Positions 1-10,794 are shown, counted from the first letter of the stretch. The stretch is DNA of 64,000 nt from Shewanella putrefaciens (GCF_016406305.1 NZ_CP066369.1:3490501-3554500); one strand, 5' to 3'. Numbers and translations are program-made. The notes: a model not told the origin generated them from the letters alone.

Positions 1-447
1 ATGGTGGATAGCATGATGACTTTTCCCCCTATCGTCGCTATGACTGCAAATAATCGTCCAATTTTATTTGTCGATAGCATTAAAAACAAAACCTCAGAAC
101 ATATTGATACTGAGTCAGTGACCGACTCTATCAGCAATAAGCTGTTACGCTCTGGCAAGTTCCGTTTTATCGATATGACCAAGGTTGATTCGGTGCGTAA
201 GCAACTGGATTACCAAAATAATACTGGCATGATTGACCCATCAACTGCCATCAAGTTTGGTCGTCAAATTGGTGCCCAATATATGCTCTATGGCAACCTG
301 TCTAGCATAGTAAAACAAGACGGTAGCACTAAGGATGTCTACTACAAGATGACCATGCGTCTAATGGATTTAGAAACAGGTTTGATTGAGTGGTCAGATG
401 AAAAAGAAATCCGTAAGACTAAGTCTAAGTCTTTCTTAGGGATGTAA
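1..447 (+). CDS. lpoB: LpoB-type penicillin-binding protein activator, C-terminal part
   Basis: The reading frame is open from base 1 and ends at a TAA (445-447), so the true start and the expected lipoprotein signal lie upstream of the window. The 148 visible residues resemble the LpoB globular domain: a segment beginning RPILFVDSIKNKTSEHIDT, then KFGRQIGAQYMLYGNLS and a final strand LETGLIEWSDEKEIRK. LpoB is an outer-membrane lipoprotein that reaches through the periplasm to stimulate PBP1b. No partner gene is visible. A rho-independent terminator follows. The assignment rests on remembered family resemblance; a paralogous CsgG-like lipoprotein is the main alternative. Confidence 0.8.
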   Translation: MVDSMMTFPPIVAMTANNRPILFVDSIKNKTSEHIDTESVTDSISNKLLRSGKFRFIDMTKVDSVRKQLDYQNNTGMIDPSTAIKFGRQIGAQYMLYGNLSSIVKQDGSTKDVYYKMTMRLMDLETGLIEWSDEKEIRKTKSKSFLGM

Positions 448-488
448 TTATAGCGCTGGGCACCCGCGGTGCCCTATCGCCCCGTAGA

Positions 489-516
489 AGCCAGCATCAT
501 TGCTGGCTTTTTTTTA
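489..516 (+). terminator. Rho-independent terminator after lpoB
   Basis: The stem AGCCAGCA/TGCTGGCT with a short loop is followed by a run of eight or more T, 41 bases after the lpoB stop codon. Confidence 0.9.
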
Positions 517-696
517 CATTTTTAACATTGGTTATCCAAGGTAAATAAGGTAGTGTACTGCCCCAAAATACACTGCAATGATGCCACGATTGGGCGTTGC
601 CCTCCCCTTTGGGTAAAACCAGCACGGTCAGCCAACGGCGAGATGAATGCCAACATCGGCGCAGAAAAAATAACAAATCGTTGAAGGATTTAAGTT

Positions 697-3330
697 GTGA
701 ACTTGTTTAAAGCTAGCCTGATCGCCCTAACCTGCTCCGCATTAATGTCATGTGCAACCCAAAGTACGCTCAATACTGGGCCACGGGATGCGAGCCCTTA
801 TATCAGCCAATATCAGGCGAGTCTGCGTTCCCAAGTCATTTCCGACGTCCACTACGCACTGGATTTTCAACTGACGGGCGAAGCCGAGTTCACGGCGAGC
901 ACTAAGGTGACCTTCAACTTAAGTGAAGTACCAAAACAACTGAGCCTAGATTTAAACAAAGCCCAAATAAAACGTTTTATAATCAATGGCACCGCCGTTT
1001 ACCCTAATTATAATGGCGCCTATATCAGCTTAAATACCCGTTTACTCACCTCGGGTGAAAACACGGTCGAAGTCCTGTTTACCCGCGCCCACAGCACCAA
1101 TGGTGAAGGCTTACACCGTTTCCAAGATCCCGTTGATGGCAAGGTATACCTCTATTCCCACTTCGAACCCGCCGCGGCGCAGCAGATGTTTGCCGTATTT
1201 GACCAACCTGATATTAAGGCCAACTACCAAATTACGGTAACGGCCCCAAAGGATTGGCAAGTGATCAGTGCGATGCGTGAAACCAATATCACCCCAGTAG
1301 GGGCCTTTAATCGCTGGGAGTTTCCCCAAACGCCTAAATTGAGTCCCTATAACTTCTCAATGCATGCGGGACCTTACCATATGTGGCAGGATAACTCCGG
1401 CCGCTATCCAATGCGTTTATTTGCGCGGGAGTCCGTCGCCAGCCAAGTGACACCCCAGGACTGGTTTACCTATACAAAGCAAGGTTTAACCTTCTTTGAT
1501 AACTATTTTGGGATCCCTTATCCCTTTAAGAAATACGATCAAATTCTAGTGCCTGACTTTCTCTATGGTGCGATGGAAAATGCGGGCGCAGTGACCTTTG
1601 CTGAGGATCATTTCCTCCATAAAGCGGCCATGACGGCAGAACAAAAACAAAGCCTCGCCGGCGTTATCATGCACGAGATGGCACACCAATGGTTTGGCGA
1701 TCTCGTCACGATGAAATGGTGGAACGGCCTCTGGTTAAATGAAAGCTTTGCTTCCTTTATGGGAACGCTTGCCACCCAAGAAGCCACCGAATTTACCAAT
1801 GCCTGGCGCAGTTTTTATGCCCAAGGTAAGCAAAGAGCCTATGAACAGGACAGTTTAGTCACCACTCACCCGATTGAAGTCCCCGTCGCAACGACGCAAA
1901 ATGCCTTCGATAATATCGATGCCATTACCTATCAAAAGGGAGCCTCGACACTGAAACAACTGCGCCACTTGCTAGGCGATATGGTGTTCCGCCGCGGTGT
2001 CAGTAATTACTTAAAACAGTACAGCTATCAAAATGCCGAACTAGACGATTTTATCAATAGCTTAGGCCAAGCGGCTGGACGTGACTTAAAGGTATGGACT
2101 CAGGAATGGCTCTACAGTGCTGGTGTTAACACTATCAAAGCAGAATATCGCTGCGACGGTAATCGCATAAGCGAGTTTAGCCTATTGCAACTCCCCGCAA
2201 GTGCAGAGCTGCCAACACTGCGCGAGCAAAAGGTACAGATAGCCCTATTCACCCAAGGCCGTTTCGATTTAAGAAATGACATTACAGTCCCTGTGACCTA
2301 TAAGGGTGAACGCACCGAAGTCAAACAATTAGTTGGCGAGCGTTGCCCGGATTTAGTGTATCCAAACTTCGATGACTGGGGTTTTGTAAAAGTAGAATTA
2401 GATGACAAGTCCTTTACGACTGCCAAGCAGCAACTCAGCAATGTGTCAGATCCACTGCTGCGTTCTATGCTGTGGCAAAGCCTGTGGGATAGCGTGCGCG
2501 AAGGTAACTTGAGCTTAGATCAATATCTGAGCACAGTGTTTGTCAACGCACCTGCGGAGACGGATTACACTATCGTCGGCCAAATTATTTCAAGCCTGCT
2601 GCGCTCAAAGGAATACTTAGCGCAAATCGCCCCTATCCAGCAAAACTATGCCGAGAATGCGGTGAAAGGGCTAGCGCAGATGAGCCTGAGAAAAACCATG
2701 GAAAGTAAAGATGATACTGACTTCCAACGTCGTTGGTTTAACGCCTATATACAGCTAGCAAGCGATCGCGACAGTCTGCGCCACCTTGCACAGCTTTTAG
2801 ATGGCACCTCAAAAATCAAAGGCCTAACGCTAGATCAAGATCTACGCTGGAGCATCATTACCCAACTCAACCGTTATGATTTCCCTAATGCCCAACAACG
2901 CTTAACCAAAGAAGCGGCAAAGGATAACTCGGACTCGGGTGAAAAAGCGGCCCTTGCGGCTCAGGTTATTCGCCCAGAAGCCGCGGCTAAACGTCGCTGG
3001 TTGAGTAAGGTGCATTCAGACACCCTGCCATTTGCGAAGCAGCGTATCGTGATGGAGCATTTATACCCCGCCGAGCAAAAACTATTGAATGCCGCAACCG
3101 CAGAAGAGCGCTTAGCCAGCTTAGTGGATATGGATAAAAAGGGACCCGTGTTTATGCGTAGCTATAGCAAAAACCTGATCCCAACCGACTGTAATTACAC
3201 GAGTATTGCCGCATTGGATAAAGTGCTAGACAGTCAGACTGGGCTTTCTAATCTCGGGCGCCGTGCCCTGCTCGAAACCCGCCAAGCAGAGCAGCGTTGC
3301 GTGTTGATCAAGAATAAGATGACCCATTGA
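697..3330 (+). CDS. M1 family aminopeptidase, predicted lipoprotein
   Basis: An 877-aa zinc aminopeptidase of the M1 (PepN-like) family that removes N-terminal residues from peptides. Seen directly: the substrate-recognition motif GAMEN at residues 291-295, the zinc motif HEMAH at 326-330, and the third zinc ligand E349 exactly 18 residues later. The N-terminus is a lipoprotein signal with lipobox LMSC (Cys19), so the enzyme is probably membrane-anchored and faces the periplasm, unlike cytoplasmic PepN. The start is GTG, chosen because GAAGGA lies 8 bases upstream (683-688). It stands alone between two terminators. Family is certain; substrate preference is unknown. Confidence 0.92.
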   Translation: MNLFKASLIALTCSALMSCATQSTLNTGPRDASPYISQYQASLRSQVISDVHYALDFQLTGEAEFTASTKVTFNLSEVPKQLSLDLNKAQIKRFIINGTAVYPNYNGAYISLNTRLLTSGENTVEVLFTRAHSTNGEGLHRFQDPVDGKVYLYSHFEPAAAQQMFAVFDQPDIKANYQITVTAPKDWQVISAMRETNITPVGAFNRWEFPQTPKLSPYNFSMHAGPYHMWQDNSGRYPMRLFARESVASQVTPQDWFTYTKQGLTFFDNYFGIPYPFKKYDQILVPDFLYGAMENAGAVTFAEDHFLHKAAMTAEQKQSLAGVIMHEMAHQWFGDLVTMKWWNGLWLNESFASFMGTLATQEATEFTNAWRSFYAQGKQRAYEQDSLVTTHPIEVPVATTQNAFDNIDAITYQKGASTLKQLRHLLGDMVFRRGVSNYLKQYSYQNAELDDFINSLGQAAGRDLKVWTQEWLYSAGVNTIKAEYRCDGNRISEFSLLQLPASAELPTLREQKVQIALFTQGRFDLRNDITVPVTYKGERTEVKQLVGERCPDLVYPNFDDWGFVKVELDDKSFTTAKQQLSNVSDPLLRSMLWQSLWDSVREGNLSLDQYLSTVFVNAPAETDYTIVGQIISSLLRSKEYLAQIAPIQQNYAENAVKGLAQMSLRKTMESKDDTDFQRRWFNAYIQLASDRDSLRHLAQLLDGTSKIKGLTLDQDLRWSIITQLNRYDFPNAQQRLTKEAAKDNSDSGEKAALAAQVIRPEAAAKRRWLSKVHSDTLPFAKQRIVMEHLYPAEQKLLNAATAEERLASLVDMDKKGPVFMRSYSKNLIPTDCNYTSIAALDKVLDSQTGLSNLGRRALLETRQAEQRCVLIKNKMTH

Positions 3331-3352
3331 TCTTAATGTAAAAATCACGTTA

Positions 3353-3377
3353 AGGGGCTCCTAGGAGCCTCTTTTTA
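3353..3377 (+). terminator. Terminator after the M1 aminopeptidase
   Basis: The palindrome GGCTCCTAGGAGCC is followed by CTTTTT, 23 bases after the stop codon. Confidence 0.85.
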
Positions 3378-3624
3378 TGTCCGCTGGAAAGCAACAGACT
3401 ACAAAATCACGCCTTTATTTAGCCACCGCATTTGTGAACCATTTAAATAGAACCTCATCATATTTTGCCCCATTCGTTATGGTTATCAAACCGTTATGCA
3501 AACGGTAAATAATGAGATAAACGCCTAAATTAATTAAAATAATGCTAGCCTCACCATGTCTTGTCACCTATAGCCGCTATACTAAAATAACTTTAGGGTG
3601 CCAACGGAATATAAAGGAATAGAT

Positions 3625-5517
3625 ATGCGATCCACTCTCAAAACACGCTTATTATTAAGCAGTCTCATGGCCGTACTTATTACCATTGCGGTTTTGGTCA
3701 GCATCTCCAGCTATTTCATCAGAAATAATGCATTAGAAAATACCCAGCATGAAATTGATCAGCTTGCTAATACCTTTGCCCAAGGTATCGGCCTTTGGAT
3801 GCAGGATCGAAAAACCGCCATCACTAGCCTCAAAAAGACCATAGAGGGAGAACCTTCAGTACAAGTGACGCCGTATTTACTCCAAGCCCACAATACTATG
3901 GGCTTTGCTCTGACGTATTTCGGTGATGAACAAGGCAATATGTACCGCCAAGATCCCTCCCTCAATACCGCAAATTATGACCCTAGGGTGCGCCCTTGGT
4001 ATATGGATGCGAAGGCCGCCAATGCAATGATAATGACGGCTCCCTATGTCAGTGCGACCTTAAAAAAACAAGTTGTCACCATAGCGGAGCCTGTGATGGT
4101 TTCAGGGCAACTGTTTGGGGTGGCTGCGGCAAATTTGACCATAGATCAATTGACCGATGCGGTGCAGCGCCTGCTCGTACCGGGCAAAGGTTATACTTTA
4201 ATGGTTGATATGGCAGGTCTTATCATCAGCCACCCCAATAGCCAACTCAATAACCAGCAGCTCAATAGCATTGACGGCGACTTCACCACCAGCTGGCTAT
4301 CCCAACGCGCTAACGCCAATACTATGGAGGAGCGAGAGCTCGATGGTACGACAAAATTAGTCTATGTCGCTGCCGTTCCCTCCACTGACTGGGCGCTCAT
4401 TTTCGTTATGGATAAACAGGAAATTATGTCCCAAGCGACTAATTTGGCTTGGTGGATGTCCGTCGTTGGCGCCGCGCTGTTGTTCCTCTTTGGTTTGATT
4501 CTGGTGGCCATTTTCAAAATCCAATTTAGAGATCTAGAACGCGTTGCCCAAGCGCTCAATGATATTGCCGAGGGCGATGGCGATTTAACGGTACGTATTC
4601 ATACTGCCAATCAGCACGATGAAATAGGTATGCTGGCCTCTGGTTTTAACCGCTTTGTCGAACGTCTCCACGGTATGATTTCACGGATGCACAAAATTGC
4701 AGGCCAACTCGAATACCAAGCGAAAGGCAGCAGTGCTTCGGCAACCGATAACAGCCAACGCATTGAAGTGCAGCAGGATGAAGTGACTATGGTCGCCACT
4801 GCGGTTACCGAAATGGCCAGTGCAACGGAGGAAATTGCCAGCAATGCCGAGCACACGGCACAAACGGCGCAAAATGCCGTAAGTCTATCAAATCACGGAC
4901 AAAAGCAAGTAATGCAAAGCCAGCAATCCATTCGTAATTTAGCCAATGAAGTGGAAACCGCTGGCCGTATTATCGGTGAACTCAATGAACACTCGCAGAA
5001 GATCAACAGTATCCTGCTGACCATCAGCGGCATTGCCGAGCAAACCAATCTACTGGCCCTCAACGCAGCGATTGAAGCCGCTCGCGCTGGCGAACAGGGT
5101 CGAGGCTTTGCGGTCGTTGCCGACGAAGTACGGGTATTGTCACAACGTACCCATTCATCGACCCAAGAAATTCAAGCCATGATTGAAACCCTACAACAAA
5201 CGGCAGGCAAAGCGGTTAAATCTATGACCCAGAGTCACGCAATGGCTGAAACCAGTGTGTCCGATGCCAATTCGGCCAGTGAGAGCCTATTGCAAATCAG
5301 CAAAGCCATTAATGATATTTCGGATATGGCGAGCCAAATTGCTACCGCAGCGGAGGAGCAAACCTCAGTGACCAGCGAAATCAACCGTAACACTGAGTCC
5401 ATCCGTGAGGTTTCTGAAAATCTCTCTATCGAAGCCCAAACATCCATGGTGCAGGCTCAAGAACTCGCCCATTTAGCGGCGTCGCTACAGCAAGAGGTCA
5501 ACCGCTTTAAGCTATAA
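3625..5517 (+). CDS. Methyl-accepting chemotaxis protein with Cache sensor domain
   Basis: A 630-aa chemoreceptor that passes periplasmic ligand signals to CheW/CheA. Order of parts: TM1 at about residues 10-32, a periplasmic Cache-type domain to about 270 (motif RPWYMDAK inside), TM2 at about 274-300, HAMP, then the helical signalling domain with the conserved hairpin [20 protein letters not shown] near 470-490. The ATG at 3625 is preferred over an in-frame GTG at 3598 because AAAGGA (3613-3618) sits 7 bases upstream. No che genes are nearby, as is usual for orphan receptors. The ligand cannot be read from sequence; many Cache receptors bind amino or carboxylic acids. Confidence 0.95.
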   Translation: MRSTLKTRLLLSSLMAVLITIAVLVSISSYFIRNNALENTQHEIDQLANTFAQGIGLWMQDRKTAITSLKKTIEGEPSVQVTPYLLQAHNTMGFALTYFGDEQGNMYRQDPSLNTANYDPRVRPWYMDAKAANAMIMTAPYVSATLKKQVVTIAEPVMVSGQLFGVAAANLTIDQLTDAVQRLLVPGKGYTLMVDMAGLIISHPNSQLNNQQLNSIDGDFTTSWLSQRANANTMEERELDGTTKLVYVAAVPSTDWALIFVMDKQEIMSQATNLAWWMSVVGAALLFLFGLILVAIFKIQFRDLERVAQALNDIAEGDGDLTVRIHTANQHDEIGMLASGFNRFVERLHGMISRMHKIAGQLEYQAKGSSASATDNSQRIEVQQDEVTMVATAVTEMASATEEIASNAEHTAQTAQNAVSLSNHGQKQVMQSQQSIRNLANEVETAGRIIGELNEHSQKINSILLTISGIAEQTNLLALNAAIEAARAGEQGRGFAVVADEVRVLSQRTHSSTQEIQAMIETLQQTAGKAVKSMTQSHAMAETSVSDANSASESLLQISKAINDISDMASQIATAAEEQTSVTSEINRNTESIREVSENLSIEAQTSMVQAQELAHLAASLQQEVNRFKL

Positions 5518-5546
5518 TCTTGGATCATAATTTACGGCTCATCCGC

Positions 5547-5596
5547 ATCAATAAAAAATGCCCGATAACCTGAGGTTATCGGGCATTTTATTGATG
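5547..5596. terminator. Bidirectional terminator between convergent genes
   Basis: A long near-perfect stem centred on the loop at 5571-5573 (GCCCGATAACC/GGTTATCGGGC, extended by AT pairs) has A and T tracts on opposite sides. It can serve both the chemoreceptor gene and the convergent diguanylate cyclase gene. Confidence 0.9.
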
Positions 5597-5602
5597 CTGA
5601 AG

Positions 5603-7042
5603 TTACATCATTTTTTTAGCATCCATCAGTTGTACTTCGAGGTGAGGTAAAGATTGAACTTGCACGGTTCTTAAACCTTGGTAGCCCATCTCAATCCGAT
5701 TGCCACCATTCTTTTTCGCCTTATACATGGCGGCATCGGCACAGGAGAGCAGTTGTTTCTCATCCAAGCCATGCTCTGGATACAAGGCAATACCTATGCT
5801 AGGTAAAATATGGATCTGCTGATCGGCAAGCTCAAATGGTTGATTTAGCATTTGCAGTATTTTCTGCGCCACTAATAGCGTATTTTGAGCCGAATCCACT
5901 CGCTCAAGCAGCACCACAAACTCATCGCCACCAAAACGCGCCACAGTATCCGACTCCCGCACACAACTGAGGATACGCTGGGCGGTAATTTGCAATAATA
6001 GGTCGCCCACACTGTGACCATAGGTATCGTTCACCCATTTGAACTTATCTAAATCTAAGTAAAGCAAAGAGAAGTAACTTGACTCGCGGTGGGCTCGATT
6101 CAATGCTTTCTGAAATCTATCGTAAAACAACTCGCGATTTGGCAGATGGGTTAACTGATCGTACAGAGCGATATGCTCTAAACGAGCCAACATCTGCCGA
6201 CGCTCAATCGCAAAGGCAATTTGAGTTGAAACAAATTCGGCTAACTCACGATCTTGTTGGGTATAAGAGGCAAATCTGGGATCGCTATGCATCACCAGTG
6301 CACCTATCACCCCTTTTTGTAACTTAAGCGGTACGCCAAGCCAGCTCATATTACAACTATTATGCTCACAGTCTGAGGCGCTGGCCTCCCCACTTAAGGT
6401 GATAGGGCATATCAGTAAAGACTCGGCACTGTGGATCACTTGCTCAGTGAAAATGCTAAAACTTGCGATATCGACTTCCGCATATTCTTCGGACAAGACG
6501 CGGTAAGGAAAACTTAATTCATTTAAATCTTGATCATAGAGCGCAATGGCAAAATTAGCCGCGGGCAAGAGTTTCGCCATAATTTGATGAATACGACTAT
6601 AGAGCGCGAGTAAATCCTCGGTGACATGCACGGCTTCGGAGATCTCGTACAGGGCCGACTGCCTACGTTCCGCATTTTTGCTCTTAGTGATATCACGGGC
6701 GACGGCGACACGTTGCTGATAGGCCTCAGACCATCGCGCAGACCAGAGAATATCGACCACTGAACCATCTTTACGGACGTATCGATTCTCAAAATCCACC
6801 TTATAATGCCCAGCCATGATCTCCTGCGCGGTCGCGAGTGTGCGATCCCTATCCTCCGGCAGCACGAGATCTAACATCTGCATGCCAATCATTTCTTCTG
6901 GGGTATAACCAAAAATTCGCTCGGCACCGGCGCTCACAAATTCAAATCGTCCCGTTTTATCGACGACACAAATCGCATCTAATAACAGATCGATAAAATG
7001 ACTTAGGGATGTGTAACCATCATTATTCACGCGGTTCTCCAC
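5603..7042 (-). CDS. PAS-GAF-GGDEF diguanylate cyclase
   Basis: A 479-aa protein predicted to make cyclic-di-GMP from two GTP. Seen: a PAS domain at about 12-120 (RIFGYTPEEMIGM), a GAF domain at about 130-280, and a GGDEF domain at about 295-455 with an intact GGDEF signature at 371-375. The product-inhibition I-site RxxD (RESD, 362-365) lies exactly five residues before it, so feedback control by c-di-GMP is expected. There is no EAL domain and no membrane segment, so it should be cytosolic. The start shown is GTG; an in-frame GTG at 7030 has a better-placed GGAG and may be the true start, giving 475 aa. The PAS/GAF signal is unknown. Confidence 0.92.
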   Translation of the reverse strand: MENRVNNDGYTSLSHFIDLLLDAICVVDKTGRFEFVSAGAERIFGYTPEEMIGMQMLDLVLPEDRDRTLATAQEIMAGHYKVDFENRYVRKDGSVVDILWSARWSEAYQQRVAVARDITKSKNAERRQSALYEISEAVHVTEDLLALYSRIHQIMAKLLPAANFAIALYDQDLNELSFPYRVLSEEYAEVDIASFSIFTEQVIHSAESLLICPITLSGEASASDCEHNSCNMSWLGVPLKLQKGVIGALVMHSDPRFASYTQQDRELAEFVSTQIAFAIERRQMLARLEHIALYDQLTHLPNRELFYDRFQKALNRAHRESSYFSLLYLDLDKFKWVNDTYGHSVGDLLLQITAQRILSCVRESDTVARFGGDEFVVLLERVDSAQNTLLVAQKILQMLNQPFELADQQIHILPSIGIALYPEHGLDEKQLLSCADAAMYKAKKNGGNRIEMGYQGLRTVQVQSLPHLEVQLMDAKKMM

Positions 7043-7314
7043 TCAAGTTCCATTTCAACAGAAGGTAATGCAAAGCGTACAATAACACACTATTAGAGTA
7101 GGTTAATTTTCAGCGTCGATCCATCACCAACATTCATGAATAGACGTTTCGAAGCCGTTAATTTATCCATAATCATTGAGTATACAACCGCCCTAACTCA
7201 GGCTATTGCAACGGATTTGACGCTTCTATAGTGACATAGGCACAATAGCGGTCAATTTCTTGTTGGGAAAATCATACTGGGATAAACCCACAGTATTGTG
7301 AAAGGAATGTCTAT

Positions 7315-8268
7315 TTGAATCCACTCGTACCGCCTTCACACCGTCACGGAAGCCTACGTATTGGGTTAGCCATGTGGTCGCATCAGCATTGGCAAGACAG
7401 TGTTTATGGCCGAGAAACCAAGCAGGCCGATCGACTTGCCCGCTATGCCGATATTTTTAATACCGTTGAAGGCAATACCAGTTTCTACGCGACACCAAGC
7501 CAACAAACCGTATTGAATTGGCACAGTGCTACCCCAGAGAATTTTCGATTTACCTTTAAGCTGCCACAGACCATTACCCACCAGAAGCAGCTTTTACTTT
7601 GCGGACAAGAACTCAATGATTTTTTTCGGGTAATGACGCCACTGATTGAGAAAACGGGAGTGTGGAAAATACAGTTACCCGCTCACTTCGGGCCGGAGCA
7701 ATTACCTGTACTTAAACAGTTTTTAGCGCAAGTCCCCCAAGGGCTCAACTACGGCGTCGAAGTGAGGCATCCCGCATTTTTTGCTAAGGGAGAAGCCGAA
7801 CGCGCACTCAATCGATTACTCATAGATAAAAAAGTGAATCGTATCATTATGGATAGTCGTCCATTATTTGCCCTGCCACCCAGCAACGCTGCCATCATCG
7901 ACGCCCACAGGAAAAAACCGCGGGTGCCAGTGCATGCGATTGCCACCGCCAACAATCCTGTGGTGCGCTTTATCGGCCAACCAGACGATGCCGTAGCACA
8001 ACTCGCGCAGCAAGGCGTTAGCGCTTTGCCTAAGGATAACGATGCCTTTTTTGATAATTGGTTCGCACAGCTCCCGCTGTGGCTCGCAGAAGGTCGAGAG
8101 CCCTATCTGTTTATTCATACTCCCGATAATGAAGCCGCGCCCGAACTGGCCATCCGTCTCTATCAAAAATTGCGCAGCCAAATTACAGCGCACATTCAAC
8201 TCGCCGAGATAAGCCTGCATGATAAGAAACCTGAGGAGACAAGCACGCAGATGGGACTTTCTTGGTAA
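7315..8268 (+). CDS. DUF72 (YecE-like) family protein
   Basis: A 317-aa protein resembling DUF72, a TIM-barrel-like family of unknown activity. It starts with the family's RIGLAMWSHQHW segment and contains the EVRHPAFF motif common in these proteins. The start codon is TTG: AAAGGA at 7301-7306 is 8 bases upstream, and the nearby ATG at 7307 runs into a stop after three codons. It is a single-gene unit upstream of the convergent PEP-mutase-like gene. Family call is good; no reaction can be assigned. Confidence 0.85.
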   Translation: MNPLVPPSHRHGSLRIGLAMWSHQHWQDSVYGRETKQADRLARYADIFNTVEGNTSFYATPSQQTVLNWHSATPENFRFTFKLPQTITHQKQLLLCGQELNDFFRVMTPLIEKTGVWKIQLPAHFGPEQLPVLKQFLAQVPQGLNYGVEVRHPAFFAKGEAERALNRLLIDKKVNRIIMDSRPLFALPPSNAAIIDAHRKKPRVPVHAIATANNPVVRFIGQPDDAVAQLAQQGVSALPKDNDAFFDNWFAQLPLWLAEGREPYLFIHTPDNEAAPELAIRLYQKLRSQITAHIQLAEISLHDKKPEETSTQMGLSW

Positions 8269-8341
8269 AAGGGCGCGAGGTGAAACGGACTTAAGAAGAA
8301 ACCCACGGCAAGCTCGCCGTGGATATAGATGAAAAACAGCT

Positions 8342-9190
8342 TTAACTCGGGATAAATAAGTTATTCATTCGTTCAAAATCAAGGGCAATGGCTTTAGGTA
8401 CTGAACCCTTATCAACGGCAATAACCGCATCTTTTGGCTGTTGTTGAAACGGCTTTGCCGTAATAGAACTCAACAAAATTGGATTAAGCAAAGTGTCATA
8501 GGCTTGTAAAAACGAAGCCGGACCTGTGGAAAAACGCTGCACACCTGCGGCAAATAACTCGCCGATATCCATCTGCTCATTCAATAGCATAAAATTCAGT
8601 GGCATATCCACAGCGGCAGACAAGCGCTTAGCGGTCTCGACCTTAATCGCGCCAGGGATAAAGCCGCCATCCGCACCCGCAGCCTGATATTGAGTTAACC
8701 TATCAATAGTCATAACGACTGCGGCCTCACCACTGGCTAAACCCAGTAAATACACATCGGTTCGCGCATTAATAAATAATCCTTGGCAACGAGGGTGGGC
8801 GCGAATAGCTTTAATTTTGGCCACCATCTCAGCAACACCTGCACTGCCATCCTCAATATTAATTCCTGCTACGCCAAGCTCAGCGAGCTGCGCAACAAAA
8901 GCAGCAACCTCATCGGGATCTTGGCTATAACCAGATTCAATATCTATCGTCACGGGCACTCGGCTCAGTCGTAGGATATGGTTCACTGCGTCCAATAAAG
9001 CCGCTTTAGGTAGCGCTTGCCCATCGGGATAACCGAGCGACCAAGCCAATGCCGCGCTACTGGTCGCAATCGCACGGGCGCCCGATGCTTGGATGATGGC
9101 CGCACTGGCGGCATCCCAAACGTTAGTTAATATCAGCGGCTCTGATTGTTGATGTAGTGCTTTGAAAAGTATTCTAGATTGGTCAGCCAT
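8342..9190 (-). CDS. Isocitrate lyase/PEP mutase family enzyme
   Basis: A 282-aa member of the ICL/PEP-mutase superfamily, whose enzymes make or break C-C or C-P bonds next to a carboxylate using Mg2+. Seen: NVWDAASA (metal-site Asp26), the strand VTIDIESGYS (Asp83/Glu85) and INIEDG (Glu113/Asp114), all in family order. The start was moved to the ATG at 9190 because AAGGA is 7 bases upstream; the longer frame to 9229 adds 13 unlikely residues. It is shorter than true isocitrate lyase and closer to carboxyphosphonoenolpyruvate/dimethylmalate-type lyases, often annotated only at family level. Substrate unknown. Confidence 0.85.
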   Translation of the reverse strand: MADQSRILFKALHQQSEPLILTNVWDAASAAIIQASGARAIATSSAALAWSLGYPDGQALPKAALLDAVNHILRLSRVPVTIDIESGYSQDPDEVAAFVAQLAELGVAGINIEDGSAGVAEMVAKIKAIRAHPRCQGLFINARTDVYLLGLASGEAAVVMTIDRLTQYQAAGADGGFIPGAIKVETAKRLSAAVDMPLNFMLLNEQMDIGELFAAGVQRFSTGPASFLQAYDTLLNPILLSSITAKPFQQQPKDAVIAVDKGSVPKAIALDFERMNNLFIPS

Positions 9191-9324
9191 TTTATGTCCT
9201 TGTGGGTGTTGAAAGCTCAACTCTAACAAGATGGCTTAGGTCATTATCGCGGGAAACGGCACTGAACCTAAAAGCCAATCCCTCAGGGCTTGGCTATGTG
9301 TACATTCAACTTGAGTATTCTTAG

Positions 9325-10794
9325 CTAACCCCAAAGTGCATTGGCAAGGATAAACACGCACGCAGAGAGCAACATAGTAATAGGAAGCGTCAGCAGCCAA
9401 GCGAGCATGATTTGCTTGATTGTTTGGTTCTGAAGCCCTGAACGATTCGCCACCATAGTGCCAGCAACAGCGGAAGATAGAATATGAGTCGTCGATACTG
9501 GCATGCCCGTCACACTGGCAATACCAATGGAAACGGCCGCGGTGACCTGTGCGGCAATACCTTGGCTATAGGTCATACTCGATGAACCAATTTTTTCCCC
9601 AACGGTATGCACAATCCGCCGCCAGCCCACTAACGTACCGCAGCCCAGCGCAGTCGCAATGGCAATAATGACCCAAAGAGGCGCATATTCAGTGGTTAGA
9701 GTGAGATCCTTGCGCCATTTAGCCAATGAAGTCAGATCTTTCGCGGGAAGGTCTAACTTAGCTACTTGGCGGGCAGTATCATCGATACACAGGAGTAACC
9801 GACGCACCTCGCGTCGCTCTTGTACATCCATATCTTGGTAAGTCGAGACTTTTGCCAAGCGGCGATCGAGCAGCGACATCGCCGGTAATACATTCGCGGG
9901 CGAACAATGGGCCAGCATATATTCGGGGACATTTGCCGAAGCGTTAAAATCGATGACATCCGCGATAATGGTTTGATTGCGATCGTAAATCGCCATAATG
10001 CGCCGATTGGCATCTTGAGTTCGTTCTAAATCATAGGGTTGGCTGCTCATATCCAAGGCAAAATACGCCGGAGCCATACAAATCAGCACTAGCATCACTA
10101 GGCCGATGCCCTTTTGCCCATCGTTCGAACCATGGGCAAAGCTCACCCCCATTGCAGAAACAATTAAACTCGCCCTTGCCCAAAATGGCGGATGTTTTTT
10201 GCCATTAATCTGCATCTGTTCATCGGGAGTACGGTGGATTTTATGTTTCTGCCAGACGTATTTCATGATGAGCAGAAAAATCCCTGCCATCACAAAACCT
10301 AAGGTTGGCGAAATGATTAAGGACAACATGATCTGCGAGGCTTTGGAGACATTAATGCCCTGCAAGATAGGCTGATGATTCATCCAAGCGAACGCGCCGC
10401 CTACGCCCATTATTGAACCAATCAAGGTATGGGAACTCGATGCCGGAATACCAAAATACCAAGTGCCTAAGTTCCAAATAATTGCCGAAAACAGCAAGGA
10501 AAAGACCATCAATAAACCTTGGGTCGAATCCATACTGAGCAGGGAGTCTACGGGCAACAAATGCACTATCGCATAGGCCACACCTAAGCCACCTAATAGC
10601 ACACCCGCAAAATTAAAGAGCGCAGAGGTAACAACGGCAAGATTGGCTGGCATTGCCTTGGTATAAATGACCGTAGCCACCGCATTGGCAGTGTCGTGGA
10701 AACCATTGATGAACTCGTATGCCAATACAAACAGTATCGCAAGTACTAAACCCACAGACCAAGCAAAGCCTAACGTTGTGAACATTTCAAACAT
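9325..10794 (-). CDS. pit: Pit-family inorganic phosphate transporter
   Basis: A 489-aa inner-membrane carrier that takes up phosphate (probably as metal-phosphate) with protons. The two internal repeats of the PiT family are visible: GFHDTANAVAT at residues 31-41 and the second copy FAHGSNDGQKGIG near the middle. A hydrophilic insert of about 120 residues follows the second repeat, then a hydrophobic C-terminal half containing TGMPVSTTHILSS. Length is close to E. coli PitA (499). It stands alone on the minus strand. I saw no convincing Pho box in the 246 bases upstream, consistent with a constitutive low-affinity system. Confidence 0.93.
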   Translation of the reverse strand: MFEMFTTLGFAWSVGLVLAILFVLAYEFINGFHDTANAVATVIYTKAMPANLAVVTSALFNFAGVLLGGLGVAYAIVHLLPVDSLLSMDSTQGLLMVFSLLFSAIIWNLGTWYFGIPASSSHTLIGSIMGVGGAFAWMNHQPILQGINVSKASQIMLSLIISPTLGFVMAGIFLLIMKYVWQKHKIHRTPDEQMQINGKKHPPFWARASLIVSAMGVSFAHGSNDGQKGIGLVMLVLICMAPAYFALDMSSQPYDLERTQDANRRIMAIYDRNQTIIADVIDFNASANVPEYMLAHCSPANVLPAMSLLDRRLAKVSTYQDMDVQERREVRRLLLCIDDTARQVAKLDLPAKDLTSLAKWRKDLTLTTEYAPLWVIIAIATALGCGTLVGWRRIVHTVGEKIGSSSMTYSQGIAAQVTAAVSIGIASVTGMPVSTTHILSSAVAGTMVANRSGLQNQTIKQIMLAWLLTLPITMLLSACVFILANALWG

